Source of the DNA: Tenrec ecaudatus
Taxonomy: Eukaryota > Chordata > Mammalia > Afrosoricida > Tenrecidae
Reading direction: 5' to 3'
DNA: 64,000 bases
NCBI RefSeq assembly: GCF_050624435.1
Contig: NC_134538.1
Location: forward strand, 117,822,437-117,886,436
The position numbers and the translations under genes were made by a program. The notes beneath the pieces were generated by a model that did no database searches, was not told the origin of the DNA, and saw nothing but the letters and a program-made list of their open reading frames with translations. This document shows, piece after piece, positions 1 through 10,679 of the stretch (the stretch's first letter is position 1; every line of letters starts with the position of its first letter).

Positions 1-731
1 ACATGAATCATTCTCTTTAATGTACCCCCTTTATTTTGCTCATATTTTTCTCCTATTGCAATCGATGGAAGTTTTATGACTTTTTCCCCTGGCAAAATTT
101 TTCCACTAAAAATTGCCTCAAGATTGGTTAACACTTATTTCCACGGTGCCTTAGCTGGTATATTTGACTATGCAATACGTGCACATTTAGCCAAGAAGAT
201 AGAAGCTCACTGAAGACGATAAAGGAAAAGGCCTCTGTGGTTTACCTTTATCAAACACCTACCCCAATCACTTCCCAAGAGACAACGACATTTAACACTT
301 CCAGTTACAGTTCTTCTCGTGGCAAATTCCAGGGCTTACAATCATCTCTTTCTTCCATGATTTCACAGTTGTAGAAATAAATCAATCCCATTCGTATGTG
401 ATGCTTTAATATATCTTCTCAATTTATTTTCAAAATGCTCTCCACTTTGGAATATATGTATTTGACCAGTAGGCATTTTATTAACTTTCTCTTGATTACC
501 TGCTGCTAAGACTCAAGTTCAACTGGTGTCTTTAGATAAAAAATGTGCTCTTCGTTTATTATTGATACCTTATTCAGCAAAGACAAGTCAATGAGCCTAT
601 TTTATAGAAATAATATTGATGCTTCTCTTACTGGGACTAGATAATAGAACTCTATATACTGGGTTAACAATAGGTTGTATTTTATAATGCCCATCCTCAG
701 AAAAATTTACCTTATAAACCATAATACTTTT
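1..731. other. Unique AT-rich sequence, nothing recognised
   Basis: I see no coding signal, no recognisable repeat and no RNA gene here. Open frames are short and show no family motif. Confidence 0.6.
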
Positions 732-1066
732 ATTTTTTTAAACATTTTATTAGGGGATCATACAACTCTTATCCCAAATCATACATATACCTATATCAAT
801 TGTATAAAGCACATCTGTACATTCTTTCCCCTAATCATTTTCAAAACATTTGCTCTCCACTTAAGCCCTTTGCATCGGGTCCTCTTTTTCCCCCTCCCTC
901 CCCACTACCCCTCCCTCATGAGCCCTTGATAATTTATAGATAATTATTTTGTCATATCTTGCCCTATCCGGCATCTCCCTTCACCCCCTTTTCTGTTGTC
1001 CATCCCCCAGGGAGGAGGTCACATGTAGATCCTTATAATTGGTTCCCCCTTTCCAACCCACTCAGG
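732..1066 (-). mobile_element. LINE 3'-end fragment (L1-like, subfamily B)
   Basis: The block starts with a T-run, which is the poly(A) tail of a minus-strand element. It continues with the same sequence found at 43.1, 56.8 and 62.8 kb: a TTATTAGGG end (CCTAATAAA on the element strand), a stretch reading CAATTGTATAAAGCACATC, then a pyrimidine-rich tract. It breaks off near 1066, so it is a 5'-truncated copy of roughly 335 bp. The A-tail, 5' truncation and polyadenylation-like AATAAA are typical of L1-type retroposition. The family assignment to L1 is inference because no ORF2 is attached. Confidence 0.75.
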
Positions 1067-1559
1067 TATTAATAAAATAATTCAATATCTCTGAATGTTA
1101 GAAGCAATGTTTCTTAATACATATAATACAATAAGAAGGCATAACAAATTTCATCTTAAGGGTTAATACCCATAAACATAATAAAGTCTTTCTACAGATA
1201 ATGAGTAAAATTAGATTTGGATCTGTTGCTACTTCTGGTTTCCCTGCACATAACTCTGCTTAGAACTAGCTGATGAGTAGCAGAAACAGCACCTGGATGC
1301 ATATCTGGGTGTGCTCACATGCGTGTGTGCTTTTTCCTACGGAAGCATGAGCATTTTCTTGACATGCTTATATAAACAGCTGTACAAATGCACTTAGGCA
1401 CTACGAAACCATTATCTAGGATAAAGTTTAACATAATTCAACAATTATGAATCACATTAGCTATTTTGCAAGTACAATACTCTAGGGAGGAGCAAACGTG
1501 GTCTGAGAACAATGCTAGTTTTGCGACTGTGCACCAATAGCACATTCCTGGTCAAGCTT
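1067..1559. other. Unassigned sequence
   Basis: Low-GC sequence without a recognisable gene or repeat. Confidence 0.5.
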
Positions 1560-1752
1560 CGCTGGTTGTGTGCTCTTACATAATTCTCCCTCACGAGTGA
1601 CCCTTCCTCACAGACTAGAAACGCCCGTGTGGTTTCCTAGGCTGTAACTTTTGTGAGAGGGGATTAGAAGATCTTATCTTCCACGGAGAGGATTGTGGGT
1701 TCCAACTGCGGACATTTAGTTAGAGTTGAGCACTTCGTCACCCTCTAGGACT
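1560..1752 (-). mobile_element. AfroSINE, antisense
   Basis: The tRNA-derived head appears in reverse at the right end (a diverged ACCAGGGCTCC, preceded by an anticodon-arm region like GGTTCGAAC). The body with its GGCTGTAA and CATCTTTCTCC blocks lies to the left. Length is close to a full AfroSINE of about 200 bp. It is diverged, hence old. Confidence 0.65.
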
Positions 1753-1789
1753 CGGGAAGGTTGATTGGTAACAACGACTCAAACACGCA

Positions 1790-1975
1790 ACTGCTGCTAG
1801 CTGCTTTCCAATAAGCTCCAGCTCACAGTCAGCCTCTGCACTACAGGATAAAGCACTGCCTGGCGCCCTGCCAGCCTCTGGATCATTACTATGTTTGAGA
1901 CCATCATTGTAGCCATTGTGTCAATCCCTCTCATTGAAGGTGTCCCTTCTTTTTCTTGCCTCGGAGCTTTACCCC
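1790..1975 (-). mobile_element. RTE-type LINE fragment (AfroRTE), antisense
   Basis: The stretch around 1895-1945 matches the conserved end of the RTE ORF seen also at 49.4, 54.6 and 60.5 kb: ATGTTTGAGACCATCATTGT followed by a TGTGTCAATCC block. It is a short, decayed piece lying directly against an AfroSINE on its right. Confidence 0.6.
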
Positions 1976-2170
1976 TGAAACCCTTGTGACATAGTGGGCT
2001 ACAGGCTGAGCTGCTAATTACTAGGCCACTCATTCAAAACCACCCGCCTCTTCACAGGAGAAAGATGGAGCTTCGCTCCTGTAAAAATAGACTGTCTCAG
2101 AAACCCTCAAGGGCGGTTATACGCTGCCCTATAGGGTCTATGCAAGTCAAAGCTACTCAACGGAAGTCAG
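1976..2170 (+). mobile_element. AfroSINE, sense
   Basis: The tRNA-like head (GGGCTACAGGCTGAGCTGCT) leads into CACAGGAGAAAGATGGAGCT, a TCTCAGAAACCC block and a CCCTATAGGGTC block near the 3' end. This is the subtype also seen at 20.1, 34.5 and 58.6 kb. Confidence 0.75.
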
Positions 2171-3299
2171 TATGGACATGTAACCAGGCATAATGTCCTT
2201 TGCCAAGCAATGATTCCTCCTGGTTACCTGTCCATAGTCCTTGTTACTAAGAAGCATCCTGGCTTTATTTCCAGAAGATTCTTTCCTTCTGGCAGCTCAG
2301 AGGATATAAAGAGGGTAAAAAATTTTGCCACAGAATCATAGAAACCTTTATTAAGCAAAAATATCAAAGGATGAATCTACTGATTCCCAACATATCTACT
2401 CTCTAATTCGATACAATTGTAAAGGAGGCGTCTCCATGGCTCTAATGCTTCCCTGAATAATTCTGCACTTTTTAATTTACACAATATCAAAACAGCTGCC
2501 TTGCCACACTCCACGAACTCAAATTGGGTTCCATTTAAATGTTACTTGAATTACAGGAACCAAAAGAAGTACAAAGAATTAAAATATCAGGGCTGTGGAA
2601 TGGATGACAACCAAATTCTCATAGGAAAGCTTGTATAGCCCTTTAAGAATGCGCGCGCAGAGACATTGTTATTGTGGGTAAAACATTGGATCATTTCCTT
2701 GGCCTTTTTCTTAATACTTCAGTTTCAAATTCCCTAAATATCTCTTCACAGTGACCCACCATAACACACCTACCTCTAGAAAAAGCTATCAAAGTCACCC
2801 CTTAGGAATACCGTAAAGCAAACACCACGACTCCCGTGCTGATTTATCGGCCTTCGCCTCGCTGGCCAAGCAGATCGCCTCGGGAGCTACTGCTTTATTG
2901 GACCTGTTATTGGAAGGCGTCCTGAGGAGACTAAGAGCAATGTGTTCCTGAGACCACGTGTTTGCAGCCGTTCACTTACTTTTTAAAAGACACATACTTC
3001 AGAAAATTTTCTTTTGAATGAATTCATGCATGTAGGAACTTGAACCTGACAGACAAACCTTTTGACTTCCCTTCGCATTCACTGTTCTTTAACAATGCCA
3101 TAATTCAGAGACATCGGTTCTTCAGACGTCCTTATTTACAGCCCAGTTTTCCCGATCCGGAACATCTGACAGCAATGAAAATACCAAGTCAGTAGGTCTT
3201 TCATTCTCCAAGTCTAAAGAAATGTTGAGCCCCAGGTTTGCCCAATGCAGCAGGTCATTTCATTTCTTTATTGCTGCTTCCCATGGTGGTGATACCAGA
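2171..3299. other. Unassigned sequence
   Basis: No gene or repeat family recognised. A moderately GC-rich patch at about 2840-2960 stands out locally but gives no usable open frame. Confidence 0.5.
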
Positions 3300-3483
3300 A
3301 AACACACTCAGCGCTGACTCACAGTGATCCTGCAGGCCTGGATAGAAGTCCCCATGCGCTGCTGAGCCTGTAATTCTTCACAGGAGTCCAAAGCCCATTC
3401 TTTCCCTTCGGAACTGGCTGGTAGTGTCGGCTGCTGCCTGCCGATTACAGCCTGGCTCACTACCGGTACACAGCCAGAGTCCC
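3300..3483 (-). mobile_element. AfroSINE, antisense
   Basis: The block runs from a diverged 3' end (GCGCTGACTCACAGTGATCC) through the body to the tRNA-like head in reverse. The full-length arrangement is kept despite strong divergence. Confidence 0.65.
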
Positions 3484-3529
3484 TTGACGGGGAAAAGAGA
3501 GCCAATAAATAGAAACTTTGCAAATTCCA

Positions 3530-4010
3530 ATCATTTCTCTGTTTTATTGTGATGATGCTTACTGATCTAACGGTGATGACTTTATTTTCTGAATGGCCAG
3601 GTGCCATCCAGACTGAAGACCGCAGTCTTTGAATTTCATCAGCAAGCATTTCAAGTCTTTGCATTCAGCAAGGCAGTGTCCATCATCTACACAGTGCAGG
3701 TTGTTGAACAACCGTCCTTCAGTCCTGGTGCTGTCTTTCTATGTATACGACAGCTTCTCGGATTATTTATTCAGTTCACAGATATCATAACTGCGGTGCG
3801 GGGATATATATCCTTCCTAATTATAACCACATGGGTCCCTTGGTTTGTTCAAAGGACTGTCTTTTGACCTGTGTGCAGGTTTCACATGAGAACAAGTACG
3901 TGTTGTGGAGCCGCCATTCTTTGCAATGTTACCCACAACTGGCTATGACCCCATTGACAGATGCTTTTGCCATGTCAGTCCAGTGTCTGTGTTTAGGCAG
4001 ATCCATATGA
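3530..4010 (-). mobile_element. RTE-type LINE fragment, reverse transcriptase region
   Basis: On the minus strand this matches part of the RTE ORF3' of its reverse-transcriptase core, the same region as 55.2-56.1 kb and 61.1-61.5 kb. Shared landmarks are TCAGCAAGCATTTCAAGTC, CTTCTCGGATTATTTATTCA and CATTCTTTGCAATGTTACCC. The reading frame is broken by stops. It is a 5'- and 3'-truncated fossil. Confidence 0.75.
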
Positions 4011-5129
4011 CATCAACAAGGAGAGGCCTCATTGCATAATCTCTTCTGGATTCCATTTAAATTTCGGAAGTTTCTGTTGGTGGAATAGTTAGTAAGAGAG
4101 TAATTATATATCGACTTGTCCTGGATCACCTTTTCCCTTAGTATAAACATCATTTCAGTTAAGTCTAGCAGAATTAGGGCATCTTATGAAAAAGGCATGA
4201 TGTTGGTGTCATATAGCTCTATCATAGTGATAAGGAATCAAACCTTGGACAAAAACCTGAAATGAAAACTTGAAATGCTGTGCAAGAGTAAGTATATAAA
4301 ACCAAATTTTGCCAAATTGATTATAAAGAATCATAGAGATCCAAGAGAGCATGCACAACATTTCAGAAAAGTTTAGCCATTTAACTGGAGATATTTATAT
4401 ATAATTGCTGTAGTTTCTACATAGCTGTGGATTAAAATTATAATAGAGAAAGAAGTTACAATGAAAAAGAGAGAAATAGTGGGCTGGATAATGGTGTTTT
4501 TGCCTGATTAGCATCTTATTGCTCTTTCTATATCTCAGGCATTCTGATATTTTGTGAGATCTTATGAAGAATCTTTCCTCAAACCCGGGCCACAAATGTG
4601 TTCTCTCAAGCCTCTGGCAGCTCAGACAGAGGCCTGGGACTCAGGCTGAGATGTGGGACTCAGTCCTTTGAATCAGCTTGCCCTGCCCTAGCCTGTGTTT
4701 TGGCGTGATGGACAGTTTCGAAATCCTCTGGAACATGGTGGTGTCACAAAAATAGGCAGTGTCCAATGACTACGCTGGCAGCTGCATGGAATTCCGACAG
4801 CTCAGCAGGACATAGCCAGTGATCCTGGCACCAGAGGGAATTTTCTAGTCACACTGAGTCCATGGCTACTTGGCCTCCTTTACATTTGACTGTTTTCTTT
4901 TTTCTGAATCCCAGTTTCACATACTTTCTGCTGGTTCTCGAGGGTTCAGGCAGCTTACAATAACAGCAAAAAATCCTTTCTGTATTAAACTAATCAGAGG
5001 CTTTGGGTTGAAACTAAGCATCTTGCTTGCTTGCCTTAGTGGCACTCGTGATATCAGGATTATAATCTTCCTTGAGGAGTCCCGAGGGAGCTCCAATGGG
5101 TAAGCAGTTGACAACCATTGACAGGGTTG
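4011..5129. other. Unassigned sequence
   Basis: I recognise no gene. A slightly GC-richer patch at 4600-4850 could be a very old repeat but cannot be named. Confidence 0.5.
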
Positions 5130-5275
5130 CTGAAGTGGATGGTGGGTGAAGAGGAAGCCCTTCACTGAAATGGATTGACACGGGGCCTGCTACGATGCGC
5201 TCAAACAGCCACAAATCTTGAGGACGGTGCACCCCACGCTTTGTTTCATTGATGCTAGGGGTCAGTGTTTCATTC
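5130..5275 (+). mobile_element. RTE-type LINE 3' end, sense
   Basis: Contains the sense-strand signature of the RTE C-terminus: GAAATGGATTGACACGGGGC followed by a GCTCAAACAGCCAC block and a GTCAGTGTTTC block. It is a short copy that passes into an AfroSINE-like tail on its right. Confidence 0.6.
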
Positions 5276-5287
5276 AGTCCCTGGATC

Positions 5288-5462
5288 AGAGCCGCTCAAA
5301 GGCACCTCACGACACAGGCTTGCCAGTTCAAGTCTCCTCAAAGACAAGGTGCTTTTGAAAGGTCCCCTCCTGGAAAACCTTACGGAGAAGTTCTAGTCTG
5401 CACACCTGGTGTTCCCAAGCTTCCGAGTTGACTCCGAGGGAACTGATCACATCAATAACAGT
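5288..5462 (+). mobile_element. AfroSINE or RTE-tailed SINE, sense
   Basis: A GGTCCCCTCCTGGAAAACCT block is followed by ACGGAGAAGTTCTAGTCTGC and by the common 3' core GAGTTGACTCCGAGGGAACT. This core is shared by AfroSINEs and RTE copies. The 5' portion differs from the main AfroSINE type, so this may be a distinct RTE-mobilised SINE. Confidence 0.55.
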
Positions 5463-5657
5463 GAGCGTCATCTTTTGACATGAGGAAGTAAAAAGAAAAG
5501 AAAAAAATCCAAATTTATATAGCCTAAATCCTGTTCATATTTTAATTTAAAAGTCAGAGTTTATAATGCACACTTGTATTCAATATAATATTAATAGATA
5601 CCAAGATAGACCTAATTAAACTTAATAATCTAAATACTCATAAATAATAAAAACCAA

Positions 5658-5850
5658 CTCACTGCCATCGATTCTAACCTGACTCAAGGTGGCCCTTCAG
5701 GGAGAAGTCGAACTGGCCCTGTGTTTCTGGGGCTGCAGTTCTGTGTGGGGGGAAAGTCCCATCGTTCGTGCACGGAGCAGCAGGTGCTCACGAACTGCTC
5801 ACCTGAGCGCAGCAGTCCAACGTGAAACTGCTACTCCGTGGCTTCCTGTT
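5658..5850 (-). mobile_element. AfroSINE, antisense
   Basis: Starts with the reversed 3' core (CACTGCCATCGATTCTAACC) and runs through a TGGGGCTGCAG block to the head region. It is near full length and diverged. Confidence 0.65.
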
Positions 5851-5874
5851 TCTGAAGCACTGAAGATAACATAA

Positions 5875-7369
5875 TACGTTTATACACTAAATTACTGATT
5901 TTAAGAGTTTCTTAATCATGAAAAAGGAGTCATTATTTTTATTTATAAGCATTCTAAGCATGGATATATGTATATGTAACCATATACCTATATAAGATTT
6001 GTGAACCATGTGTAAAATGTGGAAAACGTGTAAAAATGTATCAAAGAGGATTTTTAAAATATTTTAAAATTTATTTCTGTTTTAAGTGATTCTGTAGGTA
6101 AATAATTAAGAATACTAAAAATGCAAAAATGAATGATAATTTTGACTTTAAAAATATTTTTAGAGACCAGGTGAGCACATATGTATACAATTAAATGCAA
6201 AGGAGCTATAAACATTGGTGGGCAATAGAATAAAAAGATGATACATTTATTATAAGAACGCCTTTGAAGCTCACTGATATAAATTTTAGAAAACATGAGC
6301 AAGCACTAAAAATATCATCCTAGAACTGACATTATGAGAGTTAGGAGTTATCAGGAATGTTTCTATTCTAATCTCCAGTTTTAAATATGAGAAGAAGAAA
6401 TAAAACACAAATAGTCATTGATCGACGTAAGTACCAAATCTAATGTTGGGTGCGATAAATCTAGATCTGTTTCAACAAGAATCTGTTACAATAAGAATGC
6501 TTGATTATTTAACATCCAGTCCTGATATCATACTCACAAAATCCAAGCCTGGAAATATTTGTAATCCCAAGAAATGATAATCACTGCTCAATGTCAGGGA
6601 CAATGTAAGAGGAAGTCTATTTTACACATTACACAGTCATTTTAAATTCTTCACACATTCTTTGTGGTTTGACTGAAAATCGCCATGTCAGAATTTTGTG
6701 AGAAATCCACAGTCTATAAAAATCCTAGAAGTAGAAGACATGCTGTGGGAATGACCTTTCCTCCCACCCAATCACCCAGACTCAAGCATCCCCCGCATCA
6801 GCAGATGCAAGAACAATGAGCCGGAGTCAGCGCTCAGCCCCACACGTCTGTATCTGTGTGCTTGCCCTTTGGAATGCGCACATTTACTGACTGGAAGTTG
6901 ACTGATCTGCAGGGTAGTGCCTAGGAAAATTATCTTAGAAAGCTTGTCTCTGCGGACTTGAAAGATCACTCCTCTACTAGATATACAACAAATACATTAC
7001 TGAGTAAAAGTATTCATCAATTTGTTCACAGAACTAAATAATCTACTTGGAAAGGAGCAAAATGAGGCCCCGATAGCCTTGTTGCAAAGCTTCGACTTTG
7101 GAGAAAGCAATGTGTACGTATGTGACCTGCTGTATAACAATTTTGAAGTCCTCACAACAAGTCCCCCAAGGGTGCGTATAAACACTAAATGCGGGCTGTT
7201 GGAAGGAGCAGACAAGATGGGCTCAGTCCAGTTTCCAGGAAAAGACATTTGGCCAAATAGCTCTGGGGAAAAGCTTAGCTTTCCCAGCTCTGGCTGACAT
7301 CATCTATGAATGAGGAGACAAATCTACATCCATGTCAGCCTGTGCCTAGTTCTTAAAGTCCGTGAAGTT
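5875..7369. other. Unassigned sequence with a 91-codon open frame
   Basis: Mostly AT-rich to 6700, then somewhat richer in GC. A 91-codon frame at 7022-7297 (+) has no recognisable motif, no splice context I can support and no family resemblance. I treat it as chance or an undetected old repeat. Confidence 0.45.
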
Positions 7370-7472
7370 ATGATTCTAATCTTGTTTCCACAGGAGGGCA
7401 GGTCACATATTGGCAAAGAGAATGATGACAACTGTGAAAGCCAAGCACAAACTGCACCAGACTGACAGACTC

Positions 7473-7530
7473 CTCTTGTTCACAGATGATACCGGGCAGT
7501 TCTCTTGTCCACAGATGATACCGGGCTATT
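7473..7530. repeat. 29-bp tandem duplication
   Basis: Two adjacent 29-bp units (7473-7501 and 7502-7530) share the core CACAGATGATACCGGGC and differ at only three positions. It looks like a small local duplication inside unassigned sequence. Confidence 0.9.
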
Positions 7531-7654
7531 TGAGGAAAAGAGCCAATCATTGTGTGTATACTGGCTGCCAAGGCTGACGAAATGAGTTCTTCATTTGGAG
7601 TTGTCAAATGAACAAAGTCAATCAATTAATTATTTATTTTAATATAAATTGTCA

Positions 7655-7850
7655 TTTATTTAAATAGCAGTCTTATGCCAGGCATCCTACCTGTTATTTC
7701 CATAACCTTAACAACTATGAAGATAATTATTATAATTATTAAGTTGTTATATTCATTTCAGAGATGCAGAAACTGAAGCTCTGGGGATTAATTGAATAAG
7801 AGTACAAGTGCCGAAGTCGGGGTTAAGCTTTGCTTGGTTTCAGTGAACTT
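7655..7850 (-). mobile_element. MIR-type SINE relic
   Basis: The run TATGCCAGGCATCCTACCTG is followed by CATAACCTTAACAACTATGA and then GAGATGCAGAAACTGAAGCT. This is the reversed order of the conserved MIR core and 3' part. The copy is ancient and strongly diverged, as expected for an element shared by all mammals. Confidence 0.6.
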
Positions 7851-7884
7851 GTCTTTCCCCTAATAGCCACGTGTTTCCCAAACA

Positions 7885-8075
7885 TCGTTAGAGTTGATTA
7901 AGGCACTATCCTTATTAGGGTAGGTATTAGCCCATGCAAGTCTCAAAATGACCCCATGAGATAGGTACTTATTTCGTTCCTCTTGTATAGACGAAGAATC
8001 TGAAGAGTCAACTAACCAACTTGTGGGAGAATATTCAAAGCAGCGAGTGAGTCAGAGCTGAAAGACACTGCCTCA
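7885..8075 (-). mobile_element. Second MIR-type SINE relic
   Basis: The same MIR landmarks recur: ATGACCCCATGAGATAGGTA, then TATAGACGAAGAATCTGAAG and GTGAGTCAGAGCTGAAAGAC. Orientation matches the previous copy, about 40 bp away. Confidence 0.55.
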
Positions 8076-8080
8076 GCGTC

Positions 8081-9190
8081 TCCAGTAATAGAGAGTGCTA
8101 GGTAAATGCAGGCTGGGAACGTATGAATGACTTCTAGTAATCTTATTACCTGGGGAAAACATTTACATATTTGGTCACTGCACATTTCATTCTAGTCCCT
8201 TAAACACTAAGCGACATGAATAAAAGTGGGCGGTAAAGAACCTGAGAAAATTAGGGAACTTGTTTGATTCGACCAGTGTCAGTACACTCACTTGCCTCAC
8301 TGCTTGTGCAGAAGGTCTGATAGATCATGTTATCAGGCTGATATTAACTGCAAATAAACACAGGCAGAGTTTTATTTGCAAATCCTAGATTGCACAGGGT
8401 TGCAGTTGAGTCCAAAAAATAACTGCAGCTACCGTATAGTAACAGGGTACATATGTTAAAAATATATATTATATTCGATGCATATATTATCTCATATAAT
8501 ATCAATAAAATTATTCTACTCTCCTGTTATCACACCATAACAGACAAGGAGGTTCTTGGAATGTTTTTATAGAAGAATAGTATAAAAGGAAACTTTTGCT
8601 TTCCTTTCATAAATCCTGTTTTAGAGATTTTTTGTGAATACATAAATCTGGAGTTTTGAACAGTAGTATACATCACTACCGGAGATATTAACTTTCTCTT
8701 ATAAAGGAATACTTTTTAAAAAGAGAGAGATAGGTTTCTCACCCCCACCCCCAGCCCTACCCCATGGGACTGTCTTGTTCCTCAGGCCCATAAAACATAA
8801 AATTACTTCCTTTCACATCTCAGATCCAGATGTTAATGTAATGAGATTCTCATATTCTTTTATTTAAAATGATACTATATTTTTATTTTAATATCATGGT
8901 GGTTAAAACATTCAGTAATAAAACATTCAGTAATCTTGGTATAAGGTGGTGGTGTTTTTATTATCAATTACTAAGAAATTTTCAATGGTTTTTATTTAAA
9001 TTTGGCAAGTCAAAAGAGTATTCTATTGAAATGATAGAAAAGAGAGTGCTGGGAGGAAAGAGAAGGAAGAGGAGGAGGACAAAGGATGATGGATATTCCA
9101 TAGTTGGCATTTTGTTAATAAAATCAAACAGATTGGAAATTTCCTAGAAGAGAGGCTTTGGGTGAAAGCATTGAAAGGATAGACCCAACT
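8081..9190. other. AT-rich unassigned sequence
   Basis: No gene or repeat family recognised. It includes an exact 15-bp tandem duplication of AAAACATTCAGTAAT at 8905-8934 and a purine-rich tract near 9050-9085. Confidence 0.55.
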
Positions 9191-9194
9191 CTCC

Positions 9195-9530
9195 TAGGTG
9201 CTGAGACGTACCGTCTGTCATAACAATTCCGCTCTGCCATAGTAACGGGGAAACAGTCATAAACACCAGGCAAACAAATGGATGTGGCTGCGTTCCCACA
9301 CGATTGTATTTACAAGAACATTTGGTGGGTCCGTTTGTCCTTCAGGGTCAGTTGTAAAATATACAACTAAGATTATGCTTCGGTGTTGGCTGGGGAAGAC
9401 TACCACTTTGAAAACATACTTTACAACGGTGGTGTCTGTTATGACGGCCACCAGTCCCACATAATGACCGACCGCTTGAGATGTGGCTAAAGTGAAGGAT
9501 TTGAATTTTACATTTGGTTCCGTTATCATG
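9195..9530 (-). mobile_element. hAT/Charlie-type DNA transposon relic
   Basis: Read on the minus strand, 9195-9340 contains the widespread mammalian hAT motif around GTAAATACAATCGTGTGGGA and CGCAGCCACATCCATTTG, ending with a GGCAGAG block. The piece at 9435-9530 carries CTTGAGATGTGGCTAAAGTG, which resembles another Charlie-type end in the opposite sense. The two pieces may be two nested relics. Superfamily is fairly clear; the exact family is not. Confidence 0.5.
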
Positions 9531-9644
9531 TTGGACTAAAGAGTACATTTATTTTCTTCTTTAAATCTGAGAGTAGACTTTCAGGATTTCCTGTCATGAT
9601 TAATTAACAAATAATAGTTAATGAAGGCTTCTATCAATTCCGTT

Positions 9645-9813
9645 CAGACCCCTAGTAAAGGGGCAGAGTAAAGATGCTCCGTAGGGTGGCTGAGACATAA
9701 GCCTTTACAGGCGGCGTCCCCTCATCTTTCCCCTGCGGAGCTGCTGAGCTCCCTCCCAGAGGACGAACTTGTGGTGAGAAGCCCAACCTGGAACCACCAA
9801 CCCACCAGGGCTC
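9645..9813 (-). mobile_element. AfroSINE, antisense, with intact head
   Basis: Ends at the right with CCACCAGGGCTCC, the reversed start of AfroSINE (GGAGCCCTGGTGG). A CATCTTTCCCC block and a CTGCGGAGC block precede it. Confidence 0.75.
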
Positions 9814-9923
9814 CTTTTTTATTCAACTAAACGTTTACATATTATCCAAGGTAAAAATTTAAGTATGTGAATAAATGGTACAGTGATAACATAAAATATT
9901 TGAAAAAATTATTTGGAGTGTTT

Positions 9924-10123
9924 TGGAGTCCTGGTGGCTCTGTGTTTCTAACGCTTGTCTGCTAAGAGAAAAGCCAGTAGCTTAAATCACCAGGAGATTA
10001 AATCCAAAGGAGAAAGAAGGGGCAGGCTGCTTCCCCCCAGAATACAGCCTCGGAAACTCTAGGACCAATTCCACTCTGCCCTAGGGATGCTATGGGTCAG
10101 AATTAACTCAAAGGCAACTTCTT
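9924..10123 (+). mobile_element. AfroSINE, sense, full length
   Basis: Begins with GGAGTCCTGGTGGCTCTGTG, the pol III tRNA-like head. It continues through an AAAGGAGAAAGAAGGGGCAG block and a CTCGGAAACTC block, and ends in ATGCTATGGGTCAGAATTAA, the RTE-like 3' core. Confidence 0.8.
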
Positions 10124-10679
10124 TGTTCTTTTTATAGCAAAATATATATGTGTGTACACATGTGTGTACAAATACGACTATTTCTTTATCAGTATGTATA
10201 TTAAAGTTCTATTTCAAAATGCAATTTTGAGGGAAAATGATTTATGAGGAAAATGCCCTGGTGAACTGGACTCGACCTCAGTACCCTGAGGACCCAAAAC
10301 TGAATATGCAAGGTGTCTGAGAAAGCAGAAGACTGCTGTACCAAGATGTTGAACTACTGGTAGGCAGACAACTATGATCTTGCTATATCAATGCCCTATA
10401 TACTGTATTAAGATGTATATCTCAGCAAACATGTGACTGGAATTCTCAGTGAATATTATTGTAAAATTTCCCTGAAAACAACCTCCTTTCGTGAATGTAA
10501 ATAGCAGTCAGCCAGGAATGGTTGATTCTCTACAAGTGAATAATTCAGGAAGTGTGATATGGATTTAGTCTATATTGGCCCAGTATTACTCACTCAACAA
10601 GACTTAAAAAAACTAGCATTGGGACTAATCAGACAATATTAATGGAAAATCTGTATACCCCAGGGAGATAATAGGTAAG
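10124..10679. other. AT-rich unassigned sequence
   Basis: No gene or family recognised. Confidence 0.5.

Noticed and set aside
7022-7297. 91-codon plus-strand frame MFTELNNLLGKEQNEA...
   Set aside because: No family resemblance, no splice or promoter context, and a long minus-strand frame covers the same DNA.
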